Of a stretch of DNA of 41,836 bases, positions 15,963 through 24,134 are shown piece by piece. Both the position numbers and the translations under genes were made by a program. Origin of the DNA: Variovorax sp. (lineage in GTDB: Bacteria; Pseudomonadota; Gammaproteobacteria; Burkholderiales; Burkholderiaceae_C); NCBI GenBank assembly GCA_017744935.1, contig JAGIAI010000043.1, positions 33,259 through 75,094 of the forward strand. Direction: 5' to 3'. The notes beneath the pieces were generated by a model. The model saw nothing but the letters and a program-made list of their open reading frames with translations, had not been told where the DNA came from and ran no database searches. Numbering within the stretch: position 1 is the first letter of the stretch; the number at the start of each line of letters is the position of its first letter.

Positions 15963-18002
15963 TCAGGCCAGCAGCGCGTTCACGCGTCGCACATAGGCCG
16001 CCGGATCGGCCGGCAGGCCCCCTTCGGCGAGCAGCGCCTGATCGAACAGGATGTTCGCCAGATCGTCGAAGTGTGTCGAGCTTTCCAGCTTCTTCACCAG
16101 CGGATGCTCGGCGTTGACTTCGAGCACCGGCTTCACTTCGGGTGCAGCCTGGCCGGCCTGCTTGAGCATGCGCGCGAGCTGCGTGCTCATGCCGCCGTCC
16201 TGCACGACGAGGCAGGCGGGTGAATCGACGAGGCGCGTGGTCACGCGCACGTCCTCTGCCTTGTCCTTGAGCGCTTCCTTGAGGCGCTCAAGCACGGGCT
16301 TGAACGATTCGGCGGCTTCCTCGGCCGCCTTCTTCTCGGACTCGTCCTGCAGCTTGCCGAGATCGACCGCGCCCTTCGCCACGCTCTGGAGTTGCGTGCC
16401 GTCGAACTCGCTGAGGTAGTTGAGCGCCCATTCGTCGACGCGGTCCGTCATCAGCAGCACCTCGATGCCCTTCTTCTTGAAGATCTCGAGCTGCGGGCTG
16501 TTCTTGGCGGCTGCCAGCGTGTCGGCGGTGATGTAGTAGATCGCGTCCTGGCCTTCCTTCATGCGCGACTTGTAGTCGGCCAGGCTCACGGTTGCGGTGT
16601 CGCTCGTGGTCGATGCAAAGCGCAGCAGCTTGGCGATGCGATCGCGATTGACGAAGTCCTCGCCCAGGCCTTCCTTGAGCACCGAGCCGAACTCGGCGTA
16701 GAACTTCGCGTACTTGCCCGATTCGTCGGCGAAGTCCGCGGCGGCTTCGGCGGCCGGCGTGGGTTGGGCGTTCTTGTCGACCACATCTGTCACGCCCTCG
16801 GTCGGTTCGGGCGACGGCACGGATTCGCCCGACCCCACGTCGATCTTGCCTTCGCCGCTTTCGCTGCCGGTCTTCTGCTTCTTCGCGAGGTCTTCCAGCA
16901 TGCCGAGCACGCGCTTGGTGCTGCCTTCGCGGATGGCCTTCACGTCGCGGCTTTCCTGCAGCAGTTCGCGGCTCACGTTGAGCGGCAGGTCGGCGGAGTC
17001 GATCACGCCCTTGACGAAGCGCAGGTAGCTCGGAAGCAGCGACTCGGCGTCATCCATGATGAAGACGCGCTTGACATAGAGCTTCACGCCGGCGTGCTTG
17101 TCGCGGTTCCAGAGGTCCATCGGCGCCTTGGCCGGGATGTAGAGGAGCTGTGTGTACTCGGTGTTGCCTTCGACGCGGTTGTGGCTCCATGCGAGCGGCG
17201 CGTCGTAGTCGTGGCTGATGTTCTTGTAGAACTCCACGTACTGCTCTTCGGTGATGTCCTTCTTCGGGCGGCTCCAGAGTGCGTTCGCCTGGTTGACGGT
17301 CTCCCACTCGCCGGTCTTGACCATCGAGCCGCCCTTGTTGTCCTCGCCCTCTTTCCATTCCTCCTTTTCCATGAGGATGGGGAGCGAGATGTGATCGGAA
17401 TACTTGCCGATCACCGACTTGAGCTTCCAGGCGTTGAGGTATTCGTCCGCGTCGTCGCGCAGGTGCAGCGTCACGCTGGTGCCGCGCTGCGGGCGGTTGA
17501 TGCTGTCAACTTCGAAGTCGCCAGCGCCCGCGCTCACCCAGCGCACGCCCTCTTCCGCGGGCAGTCCCGCGCGGCGCGATTCGACGGTGATCTTGTCGGC
17601 CACGATGAAGCCCGAATAGAAGCCCACGCCGAACTGGCCGATGAGTTGCGCATCGGCCTTCTGGTCGCCCGAGAGCTTGCTCATGAACTCGCGCGTGCCG
17701 CTCTTGGCGATGGTGCCGAGGTTGTCGATCGCTTCCTGCTGGCTCAGGCCGATGCCGTTGTCGGCAATGGTGATGGTCTTGGCGCCCTGGTCGAAGGACA
17801 CGCGCACTTCGAGATTGGGCTGGTCTTCGTAGAGCGCGGACTGGTCGATCGCTTCGAAGCGCAGCTTGTCGCAGGCGTCCGATGCATTCGAGATCAGCTC
17901 GCGCAGAAAGATCTCCTTGTTCGAATAGAGCGAATGCGTGACGAGGTGAAGCAGTTGGGCGACTTCAGCCTGGAAGGGGAGTTTGGTCTTGGAAATGGTC
18001 AT
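15963..18002 (-). CDS. htpG: HtpG, Hsp90-family chaperone with a middle-domain insertion
   Basis: A 679-residue bacterial Hsp90; E. coli HtpG has 624. The N-terminal GHKL ATPase domain shows ELISNASDACDKLRF (36-49), IADNGIGLS (79-87), GTIAKSGTREF (96-106) and IGQFGVGFYSGFIVAD (121-136). The middle domain includes VDSADLPLNVSRELLQESR-like text around residues 333-352, with the catalytic Arg region. Between RVLGMLEDLAKKQKT and YAKFYAEFG there are about 48 extra Gly/Ser/Glu/Pro-rich acidic residues (roughly 378-425) not present in E. coli. The C-terminal dimerisation domain appears complete. HtpG refolds or holds client proteins in the cytosol under heat and other stress. The nearest upstream gene is on its right side beyond an orphan binding-protein gene, so htpG probably has its own promoter. 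Confidence 0.97.
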   Translation of the reverse strand: MTISKTKLPFQAEVAQLLHLVTHSLYSNKEIFLRELISNASDACDKLRFEAIDQSALYEDQPNLEVRVSFDQGAKTITIADNGIGLSQQEAIDNLGTIAKSGTREFMSKLSGDQKADAQLIGQFGVGFYSGFIVADKITVESRRAGLPAEEGVRWVSAGAGDFEVDSINRPQRGTSVTLHLRDDADEYLNAWKLKSVIGKYSDHISLPILMEKEEWKEGEDNKGGSMVKTGEWETVNQANALWSRPKKDITEEQYVEFYKNISHDYDAPLAWSHNRVEGNTEYTQLLYIPAKAPMDLWNRDKHAGVKLYVKRVFIMDDAESLLPSYLRFVKGVIDSADLPLNVSRELLQESRDVKAIREGSTKRVLGMLEDLAKKQKTGSESGEGKIDVGSGESVPSPEPTEGVTDVVDKNAQPTPAAEAAADFADESGKYAKFYAEFGSVLKEGLGEDFVNRDRIAKLLRFASTTSDTATVSLADYKSRMKEGQDAIYYITADTLAAAKNSPQLEIFKKKGIEVLLMTDRVDEWALNYLSEFDGTQLQSVAKGAVDLGKLQDESEKKAAEEAAESFKPVLERLKEALKDKAEDVRVTTRLVDSPACLVVQDGGMSTQLARMLKQAGQAAPEVKPVLEVNAEHPLVKKLESSTHFDDLANILFDQALLAEGGLPADPAAYVRRVNALLA

Positions 18003-18172
18003 GACGCGTTGTCAGTCGGGAGAAAACACATCGCCGATGGCGAAGTGAGAACTTTACTGGACGCCACCCGGTGCGACCAACCATGACCGAACTGACGATC
18101 GCATTGCACGCCGGCATGCAGTTGCAAAGGCTTACACACCCACGGCCTCCACTCGCCCGAGGGGGCAGCCCG

Positions 18173-19213
18173 CTACCTCGGCTGCGATTCGACCTCGCGG
18201 GTCCAGCGGTCGATCAGGCGCTTGCGCTCGGCCGCGCTTCCATACTTCTCGAAGTCGTACTTGATGAGCCGCACATCGCTCATCGATGGAATGCGCGGAT
18301 CGGGCTTGAAGGTCTTGTTCGCCGGCGACTGCAGGCTGCCGGCCTTGGCACCGATCGATTGGCCCGCCGGGCTCATCAGCCAGTCGTAGTAGCGGATCGC
18401 GTTGGCCTTGTTGCGCGCGCCCTTCACCAGCGCGATGCCGCCGATCTCGTAGCCGGTGCCTTCGCACGGCGCGACGGACTTGACCGGGTACTTGTCGTAC
18501 CGCCAGCGGTCAAAACCGAAAATGAAACTGATGCCGATGGCGACTTCGCCCTTGGCCACGTTCGGCGCCTGCGCCTGCCCGCTGCGCGTGTAGGCGATGG
18601 TGTTGCGATGCAGCTTCTTCAGGTAATCGAAAGCCTGGTCCTCGCCCATGAGCTGCACGAGGCCCGCCACGATCGTGTAGCCGGTGCCGCTGGTCGCGGG
18701 ATGCGACATCTCGATCTCGCCCTTGTATTCGGGCTTGATGAGGTCGGCCCAGCAGTGCGGCTCGGGCAGCTTTTTCTTCCTGAGCACGTCAGTGTTGAAG
18801 CCGAAGCCCATCGCGCTCGTGTAGAAGCCGCCGACCATGTTCTGCGACATCGCGTACTGCCGCACCGACCAGTCATAGAGGTCGTTGATGTATGCCGGTC
18901 GATAGGGATCGAGCAGCCCCTGCTCTGCCGCCTGCAGGAAGGGGTCGCCCGTGCCGCCCCACCAGATGTCGGTCTTGGGGTTGGCCGCTTCAGCGCGTAG
19001 TTGCGCACCGATCTCGCCGGTGCCTTTGTGCGCCTGCAGCACGCGGATCCCGGTGGCGCGCGTGAACTCGGCTGCGGCCGCCTCGCACCAGCTTGCATCG
19101 GTACTGCACAGCGCATTGACCGTGCCCTGCGCACTCGCGCTCGTTGCCGCCGTCAGCAGGCCCAACAAGGTGCCAGCAGCGGCAATGATTCTTCTGGGAG
19201 CGAGAACGCGCAT
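18173..19213 (-). CDS. Orphan ABC transporter periplasmic binding protein (family 1, Fe(III)-type)
   Basis: A 346-residue extracellular solute-binding protein of family 1 (the FbpA/phosphonate-like cluster). A Sec signal peptide (cleavage after ATSASA, about residue 28) precedes NALCSTDASWCEAAAAEFTRATGIRV, the usual beginning of the first lobe. Other family segments are TDIWWGGTGDPFLQAAEQGLLDPY, the GEIEMSHPATSGTGYTIVAGLVQLMGED ligand-hinge region and NVAKGEVAIGISFIFG. No permease or ATPase gene adjoins it, so it must work with components encoded elsewhere or serve another role. The metal or anion ligand cannot be told from sequence. The 170 bases after its stop, up to htpG, hold no gene that I can support. 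Confidence 0.9.
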   Translation of the reverse strand: MRVLAPRRIIAAAGTLLGLLTAATSASAQGTVNALCSTDASWCEAAAAEFTRATGIRVLQAHKGTGEIGAQLRAEAANPKTDIWWGGTGDPFLQAAEQGLLDPYRPAYINDLYDWSVRQYAMSQNMVGGFYTSAMGFGFNTDVLRKKKLPEPHCWADLIKPEYKGEIEMSHPATSGTGYTIVAGLVQLMGEDQAFDYLKKLHRNTIAYTRSGQAQAPNVAKGEVAIGISFIFGFDRWRYDKYPVKSVAPCEGTGYEIGGIALVKGARNKANAIRYYDWLMSPAGQSIGAKAGSLQSPANKTFKPDPRIPSMSDVRLIKYDFEKYGSAAERKRLIDRWTREVESQPR

Positions 19214-19268
19214 CAGCCACCCCGGGGTTCACGAAGGAACCCGGAGGATAGCCGCTCGCACCGGGCAA

Positions 19269-19604
19269 TCAGTGGGCGGTGCCGCCGGTAATGCCGGCCA
19301 TGCCGGTGGATTGGCCGATCGCTTCGGTCTGCATCGGGTGGGACGCTTCGACCGCTTCCTTGTAGACCTCTTCGCGCGTGCGCTGGCCGGGCAGGGGCGC
19401 ACTGGTCGATTGGCCGATCGACTCGGTGCCGGTCGGGCGTGCCGCGGCTTGCGCGCCGGCTGCCACTTCGGGCATCGCCGAGGTGTTGCTCGTCTGCATG
19501 GGGCGATAGTCCGAGCCGTCCGACTGCGCCAGTGCGCCGAACGAAGCAAAGGCCGCAAGGGTCGCGAAGGTTCCGAGTGCCAGAACCTTGAGGGAAGCAT
19601 GCAT
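19269..19604 (-). CDS. Small exported DUF4148-like protein with internal repeats
   Basis: A 111-residue secreted protein. A signal peptide covers residues 1-26 (FGALA cleavage), followed by a low-complexity mature part. The mature chain holds an octapeptide twice, TESIGQST (60-67) and TEAIGQST (93-100), plus PMQT twice (35-38 and 90-93). Between the octapeptides is RTREEVYKEAVEA, which resembles the Leu/Thr-Arg-Glu-x-Val stretch of DUF4148 proteins common in Burkholderiales. AGGAG precedes the ATG at 19604. It is 70 bases downstream of the sensor kinase gene on the same strand and may be cotranscribed. The function is unknown. Confidence 0.8.
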   Translation of the reverse strand: MHASLKVLALGTFATLAAFASFGALAQSDGSDYRPMQTSNTSAMPEVAAGAQAAARPTGTESIGQSTSAPLPGQRTREEVYKEAVEASHPMQTEAIGQSTGMAGITGGTAH

Positions 19605-19674
19605 TTGGGTCTCCTGAAGTTGCCCTTGCCACTCTAGGCAGGCACTCTGAGACCGGTGTGAGCGAAAAGTGAGT

Positions 19675-21027
19675 TCAGGATGAGGCCGGCAGGTACACAC
19701 GCGCCAGCAACCCGGGACCATCGGCGCGATTGGCCAGCACGATGCGCAGCCCGTTGCGCAAGGCCGCGGTGCGCGCGATGGCGAGCCCCAATCCGCTGCC
19801 CCCGGCAGGTGCGCCCGTGACGCGGAAGAAGCGGTCGAACACACGGTCGAGTTGCTCCGGCGGAATGCCGGGGCCATCGTCCAGCACATCGACCACCGGA
19901 TGGCCGTCGATCATGTGCAGCCGCACGTCCACGACGCCGCCTTCGTGCGCGTAGCGCACCGCGTTGTCGATGAGGTTGTCGAACACGCTGCGCAACTCCG
20001 ACGGCGGCGCCGACACCAGCGGCGCGACGCGGCCCTCGAAGCCCACGTCGACCCGGCGCTGGTCCGCCAGCACCATGAGCTGGCCCACGCTGTCGCGCAG
20101 CAGTGCCGCGACATCGACCGGTCCGCGTGCGGTCGGGGCCGGGCCTTCCTGCCTCGACAGCCGCAGCAACTGCTCGATGAGGTGCTGTGCACGCTCCACG
20201 CCGCCTTCGAGCTGCGCGAAGCGCTCGGCTGCGTCCCCGGCCGGGACGTGGCCGCGCAGGTTCTCGATCTGCAGGCGGATCGCAGCCATCGGCGTGCGCA
20301 GCTCGTGCGCGGCATCCTGCATGAATCGGCGCTGCGTCGACAACGCGCTGCGCAGACGCCCGAGCACACTATTGAAGGCATCGACCAGCGGCGAGATCTC
20401 CTCCGGCACCCGCGCGCTCCCCACTTCGCCCGTATCGCCCACCTCCTGCGCCGCCACGTCGCGAGCGACCGCGCGCAGAGAGCGCGATGCGGCCGAGACG
20501 ATGAACAGCAGCATCAGCAACGTGGTCGGCAGCATCAGCAGGATCGGAAGGCTCTCCAGCAAGGCGCGGCGCACGATGCGGTTGCGGCGGAAGCCGTCGT
20601 TCTGCACCACCTGCACGCGCGGCATGTCGACCTGCGCACCCGGCTCGGACGTGAAGACGCGCCACGAATCCTCGTTTCGCAGCCCGGTTCGCAGGTCGCT
20701 GAAGCCGGCGTCGGACTGCAGTGGAATCTCGAGGTCGGGCCAGGACGATCCCAGCAGCGTTCGCCCGTCGCCGCTCCAGACCTGCACCACAAAGGCGCCG
20801 CGGCGAATCACCTCGTCGCTCGTCACCGGCTGCAGGGGCGGCGCACGATGGTGGGTTGCCCGCGACTCGGCCACCAGCCGCATCTGATCGTCCATGAAGT
20901 TGTTCACCAGACGGCCATAGGCGCCATACGAAAACCACACCGTCGCCGCGATCGCGACCAGATAGAGCGCCACCAGCCACAGCAGCAGCCGGCTGCGCAG
21001 GGATCGGAGTCTGAACCGCGGGCTCAC
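19675..21027 (-). CDS. Sensor histidine kinase (QseC/TctE-like)
   Basis: A 450-residue membrane sensor kinase. Transmembrane helix 1 is near residues 13-33, a periplasmic domain of about 120 residues follows (30-155), and transmembrane helix 2 is around 158-180. A HAMP-like linker leads to the HisKA motif FMQDAAHELRTPMAAI with His241 as phosphoacceptor. The ATPase boxes are NLIDNAVRYA (N), DDGPGIP (G1), DRVFDRFFRV (F) and GGSGLGLAIA (G2). The start is a GTG at 21027 that overlaps the response-regulator stop by four bases (GTGA), so translation is coupled. QseC and TctE kinases have this architecture, but the signal is not evident from the sequence. Confidence 0.94.
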   Translation of the reverse strand: MSPRFRLRSLRSRLLLWLVALYLVAIAATVWFSYGAYGRLVNNFMDDQMRLVAESRATHHRAPPLQPVTSDEVIRRGAFVVQVWSGDGRTLLGSSWPDLEIPLQSDAGFSDLRTGLRNEDSWRVFTSEPGAQVDMPRVQVVQNDGFRRNRIVRRALLESLPILLMLPTTLLMLLFIVSAASRSLRAVARDVAAQEVGDTGEVGSARVPEEISPLVDAFNSVLGRLRSALSTQRRFMQDAAHELRTPMAAIRLQIENLRGHVPAGDAAERFAQLEGGVERAQHLIEQLLRLSRQEGPAPTARGPVDVAALLRDSVGQLMVLADQRRVDVGFEGRVAPLVSAPPSELRSVFDNLIDNAVRYAHEGGVVDVRLHMIDGHPVVDVLDDGPGIPPEQLDRVFDRFFRVTGAPAGGSGLGLAIARTAALRNGLRIVLANRADGPGLLARVYLPASS

Positions 21028-21683
21028 GCTGGCGCGACGCGCCAGCCCAGGCCGCGCACGTTGCGGATCGCTTCCGCGCCGAGCTTGCGCCGCATGCCGT
21101 GGATCAGCACGTCGATGGCGTTGCTCGTGACTTCCTCGCCCCAGCCATAGATGCGGTCCTCCAGTTGCTCGCGCGACAGGATCGCGCCGGGGCGCTCCAG
21201 CAGCGCATGCAGCAGCGCGAACTCGCGCGCCGTAAGCACCTCGCGCACGCCATTGACGACCACGTCGCGCGTGGTGAGATCGAGCTGCAGCGTGGTGGTG
21301 CCGATGACCGAATGCGCCGCGCCATCGCGCCGCCGGACCACGGCGCGCATGCGTGCCAGGAGCTCGCGCAGCTCGAAGGGCTTGAGCAGGTAATCGTCCG
21401 CGCCAAGGTCCAGTGTCTCGATACGGTCGTCAAGTCCGTCGCGCGCGGTGAGCACGAGCACCGGCGTCGCGTCGCCGCGCTGGCGGGCGCGCCGCAGCAC
21501 TTCGGTCCCGTCGACCTTCGGCAGGCCCATGTCCAGCAGCACGCAGGTGTAGCCGCCATCGGCAAGCGCGCTGTGCGCCAGAGCGCCGTCGCGCACCCAG
21601 TCCACCGACCAGCCGGCGCTGTCGAGCGCATGCGAAAGGCTGCGGCCGATCATTTCATCGTCTTCCACAAGCAATGCGCGCAC
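21024..21683 (-). CDS. OmpR-family response regulator (QseB/TctD-like)
   Basis: A 219-residue two-domain response regulator. The receiver domain shows the acidic pair in LLVEDDEMIG, the phosphoacceptor Asp51 in VLLDMGLPKVDG, Thr/Ala in VLTARDGLDDR, and Lys in DDYLLKPFELRELLARM. The winged-helix output domain ends with EVTSNAIDVLIHGMRRKLGAEAIRNVRGLGWRV. I chose the GTG at 21683 (MRALLVEDDE) because AAGGAG lies five bases ahead and the length is then standard; an upstream GTG at 21707 is open but adds eight unusual residues. It is coupled to the kinase gene. The divergent DUF3761 gene starts 163 bases away and could be a target. Confidence 0.94.
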   Translation of the reverse strand: MRALLVEDDEMIGRSLSHALDSAGWSVDWVRDGALAHSALADGGYTCVLLDMGLPKVDGTEVLRRARQRGDATPVLVLTARDGLDDRIETLDLGADDYLLKPFELRELLARMRAVVRRRDGAAHSVIGTTTLQLDLTTRDVVVNGVREVLTAREFALLHALLERPGAILSREQLEDRIYGWGEEVTSNAIDVLIHGMRRKLGAEAIRNVRGLGWRVAPA

Positions 21684-21846
21684 GGGGTCTCCTTGTGACG
21701 CGAACACGGTTCTCGGGAGGCTACGCCCGTTTTCTTAGCTTTGCATGAGTCGCGGACGGCGATCGTGGCAGTTGGTCAGCTTCTGCTGGGATTGGGTCCA
21801 GAACATGGCGGTGTCTGTCCACACATGGTTTCAGGAGCAAATCGGG

Positions 21847-22323
21847 ATGAAGTTCCAACTCAAGGCTGTACTGATCGGCGCTGGCCTCATGGGCTCGCTC
21901 TGCGTCCAGGCACAACAACTCCCGGCGGATGCACCCGCCGGCACCACGGTCCAGTGCAAGGATGGAAGCTACGCCTCACCCGACACCAAGTCGGGTGCCT
22001 GCCGCGGCCACAAGGGCATCAAGACCTGGTACGGCAAGGCTGACGCCAAGGCCGGCACGGCCGCTGCTGCACCGGCGGCAGCGCCAGCGCCAGCGGCGGC
22101 CGCTGCCGCCCCGGCTGCGGCGCCCGCCGCCAAATCCGACCCGTCGAAGATGGCCGCTGCACCCGGCGGCGGTGCCGGCAAGGTCTGGGCCAACGACGAG
22201 ACCAAGGTCTATCACTGCATGGGCGACCGCTACTACGGCAAGACCAAGAAGGGCGAATACATGACCGAGGCCGATGCCAAGGCCAAAGGCATGCACGCCT
22301 CGCACAACAAGGCTTGTGGGTGA
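21847..22323 (+). CDS. DUF3761-containing exported protein
   Basis: A 158-residue secreted protein. A signal peptide (about residues 1-22, GSLCVQA cleavage) precedes a first conserved block, VQCKDGSYASPDTKSGACRGHKGIKTWYG, typical of DUF3761 with its paired Cys residues. A linker of about 45 residues of Ala/Pro leads to a second block, VWANDETKVYHCMGDRYYGKTKKGEYMTEADAKAKGMHASHNKAC, seen at the C-terminus of related proteins. I chose the ATG at 21847 because AGGAG lies nine bases upstream. The remaining upstream frame to 21745 encodes no signal peptide. It is divergent from the response regulator. The role is unknown; a periplasmic or cell-envelope location is inferred. Confidence 0.87.
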   Translation: MKFQLKAVLIGAGLMGSLCVQAQQLPADAPAGTTVQCKDGSYASPDTKSGACRGHKGIKTWYGKADAKAGTAAAAPAAAPAPAAAAAAPAAAPAAKSDPSKMAAAPGGGAGKVWANDETKVYHCMGDRYYGKTKKGEYMTEADAKAKGMHASHNKACG

Positions 22324-22333
22324 GTTCTCCCCC

Positions 22334-22418
22334 CACCCTCGCCCACTGCGTGTGGCTCGGGCACCCCCTCTCCGGGGGCAACCCCGGCGGCCCGGCGGAG
22401 CCGGTTCCGCAGGGTTCC
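22334..22418. repeat. Dispersed intergenic repeat, copy A
   Basis: An about 85-base GC-rich element in the 104-base gap between the convergent DUF3761 and pseudouridine-synthase genes. Its core at 22387-22410 (GCGGCCCGGC, GGA, GCCGGTTCCGC) matches the copy at 40994-41017 at 22 of 24 positions; homology weakens but continues to the left. The left part contains a CCCCC/GGGGG hairpin at 22364-22378. Between convergent genes it could act as a bidirectional terminator. Confidence 0.65.
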
Positions 22419-22427
22419 TAGTCTCAG

Positions 22428-23195
22428 TCAGAAGCGCTCGTTGGGGGCTAGGTAACGCCACTGGCCCAGTGGCAGGTTGCCAAGGACCACGTTGCCGATG
22501 CGGATGCGCTTGAGGCCGACGACCTTGAGGCCGACGAGTTCGCACATGCGACGGATCTGGCGCTTCTTGCCTTCGGTCAGCACGAAGCGCAGTTGCTCCT
22601 CGTTCTGCCAGTCGACACGCGCCGGTTTCAGCGCCTGACCGTCGAGGCTGAGGCCATGGCGCAGCTTCGCGAGTTGTTCGCGCGGGAAGGCGGACTGCGT
22701 GTTCTGTGCCACCGGCCCGTAGGAGACGCGCACGAGGTATTCCTTTTCCATCGTCGAGTCCTCGCCGATGAGCTGCCGCGCCACGCGGCCGTCCTGCGTG
22801 AGCACCAGCAGCCCCACCGAGTCGATGTCGAGCCGGCCGGCCGGCGCCAGCCCCTTGAGCTGCTGTGGCGAGAAACGGTTCCGGCTCTGGTCTTCGCGCC
22901 AGTGGGTGCGTGAATTGATCAGCACCACGGCGGGGTCGTGCCCATCCTCCGCCTGCCCGCTCACGTAGCCGATCGGCTTGTTCAGCAGGATGGTCACCTG
23001 TTGCTGCTGCTGGCTCTGGGCCTTGCGATCGACTTCGATGCGGTCGGCCGGCGTGACCTTGACGCCCATCTCAGCCACCTGACCGTTCACCTTGACCCAG
23101 CCGCTCGCGATCCAGTCGTCGGCCTCGCGGCGCGAGCACAGGCCAAGCTCGGCCATGCGTTTGTTGAGGCGGGAAGGTGCGGAAGGGTCGGACAT
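22428..23195 (-). CDS. rRNA pseudouridine synthase, RsuA/RluB/RluF family
   Basis: A 255-residue RNA pseudouridine synthase that isomerises a specific uridine in ribosomal RNA. The N-terminal S4 RNA-binding domain is RLNKRMAELGLCSRREADDWIASGWVKVNG. Then come ILLNKPIGYVSG, the catalytic motif GRLDIDSVGLLVLTQDG whose Asp is the nucleophile, EKEYLVRVS and the closing GKKRQIRRMCELVGLKVVGLKRIRIGNV. The C-terminal text is closest to RluF (23S U2604) as I remember it, but RluB-type specificity cannot be excluded. The ATG at 23195 follows family length; an in-frame ATG at 23234 would add thirteen residues, and neither has a strong ribosome site. It is divergent from the second DMT gene, with 87 bases between starts. 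Confidence 0.92.
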   Translation of the reverse strand: MSDPSAPSRLNKRMAELGLCSRREADDWIASGWVKVNGQVAEMGVKVTPADRIEVDRKAQSQQQQQVTILLNKPIGYVSGQAEDGHDPAVVLINSRTHWREDQSRNRFSPQQLKGLAPAGRLDIDSVGLLVLTQDGRVARQLIGEDSTMEKEYLVRVSYGPVAQNTQSAFPREQLAKLRHGLSLDGQALKPARVDWQNEEQLRFVLTEGKKRQIRRMCELVGLKVVGLKRIRIGNVVLGNLPLGQWRYLAPNERF

Positions 23196-23282
23196 GAGGA
23201 TCGGCGGGCTCGGGATGCGGCGATTTTCCGACATCCGTGCGCCGGTGTTCCAATCGCACCTTCCTCGCTGCCCGTTGCCTCG

Positions 23283-24134
23283 ATGAACATCGTCGCCCTC
23301 ACTTCGATCGCCATGCTGGCCTTTGCGGGCAACTCGCTGCTCTGCCGGCTCGCGCTGCAGCACACCGGCATCGACGCCGCCACCTTCACTTCCGTGCGGC
23401 TGGTCTCCGGCGCGCTGGTGCTCTGGCTGATCGCCTCGCGACAGGCCGCCGCACAGCCCCGACGGCTCGCGGGCGGATGGCTCTCGGCATTCGCCCTGTT
23501 CGCATATGCAGAGGCGTTTTCCTTCGCCTACATCAGCCTGCCTGCCGGCACCGGCGCGCTGCTGCTGTTCGCGGCCGTGCAGATCAGCATGCTCGGCTGG
23601 GGACTGTCGAAGGGCGAAAGGTTCTCGCGCTGGCAGGCGACCGGCTTCATGCTGGCGGTGGGCGGGCTGGTCTTCCTGCTCCTGCCGGGGATCGCGGCGC
23701 CGCCGCTGCAGGGCGCACTGCTGATGATCGTGGCGGGCATTGCATGGGCGGCCTATTCGCTGCGCGCCAAGGGCGCAGGTGACCCGACGCAGGTCACCGC
23801 GGGCAACTTCGCGCGTTCCGCACCGATGGCCTTGATCGTCAGCGCCGCGATGCTGTCATCGATGCGCTGGAGCCCCGCCGGCATCGCCTATGCAGTCGCA
23901 TCGGGCGCGCTGACCTCGGGGCTCGGCTACGTGATCTGGTATGCGGCCCTGCGCGAACTCAGGGTGACCAGCGCCGCGACGGTGCAACTCAGCGTGCCCG
24001 TGATTGCGGCCTTCGGTGGCGTGGCCTTTCTCGGCGAATCCGCGAGCGTACGGCTGATGGTGGCGTCCGTGCTGGTGCTCGGCGGCGTGGCGATCGTGCT
24101 GCTGGTGCGCAGCCGTCAGGCCACCAGCCGGTAG
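23283..24134 (+). CDS. DMT-superfamily EamA transporter (second copy)
   Basis: A 283-residue ten-helix transporter with two EamA repeats. The N-terminus MNIVALTSIAMLAFAGNSLLCRLALQHTGIDAATFTSVRLVSGALVLW contains the first-helix motif and the conserved Arg of repeat one. The central SFAYISLPAGTGALLLFAAVQISM and the C-terminal TVQLSVPVIAAFGGVAFLGESASVRLM are the classical signatures at the ends of the repeats. The export substrate is unknown. I chose the ATG at 23283, directly at the first helix; the upstream frame overlaps the divergent synthase. Its stop lies inside the convergent kdpE gene, with the two tails overlapping by 19 bases and no terminator between them. Confidence 0.92.
   Translation: MNIVALTSIAMLAFAGNSLLCRLALQHTGIDAATFTSVRLVSGALVLWLIASRQAAAQPRRLAGGWLSAFALFAYAEAFSFAYISLPAGTGALLLFAAVQISMLGWGLSKGERFSRWQATGFMLAVGGLVFLLLPGIAAPPLQGALLMIVAGIAWAAYSLRAKGAGDPTQVTAGNFARSAPMALIVSAAMLSSMRWSPAGIAYAVASGALTSGLGYVIWYAALRELRVTSAATVQLSVPVIAAFGGVAFLGESASVRLMVASVLVLGGVAIVLLVRSRQATSR

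Noticed and set aside
18051..18080. Possible htpG promoter (TTGGTC, 18 bases, TAAAGT on the minus strand)
   Set aside because: The hexamers match consensus weakly and no heat-shock sigma motif is seen, so I do not list it as a feature.
16392..18086. A 564-codon + strand frame antisense to htpG
   Set aside because: It mirrors htpG codon bias and has no ribosome site or recognisable domain.
18120..18172. GC-rich stretch after the orphan binding-protein stop that resembles the dispersed repeat
   Set aside because: It lacks the conserved 24-base core, so membership in the repeat family cannot be supported.
19225..19242. GGGTTC/GAACCC hairpin just upstream of the orphan binding-protein gene
   Set aside because: It is a six-bp stem with no T-run and no conserved position; it may be chance in GC-rich sequence.
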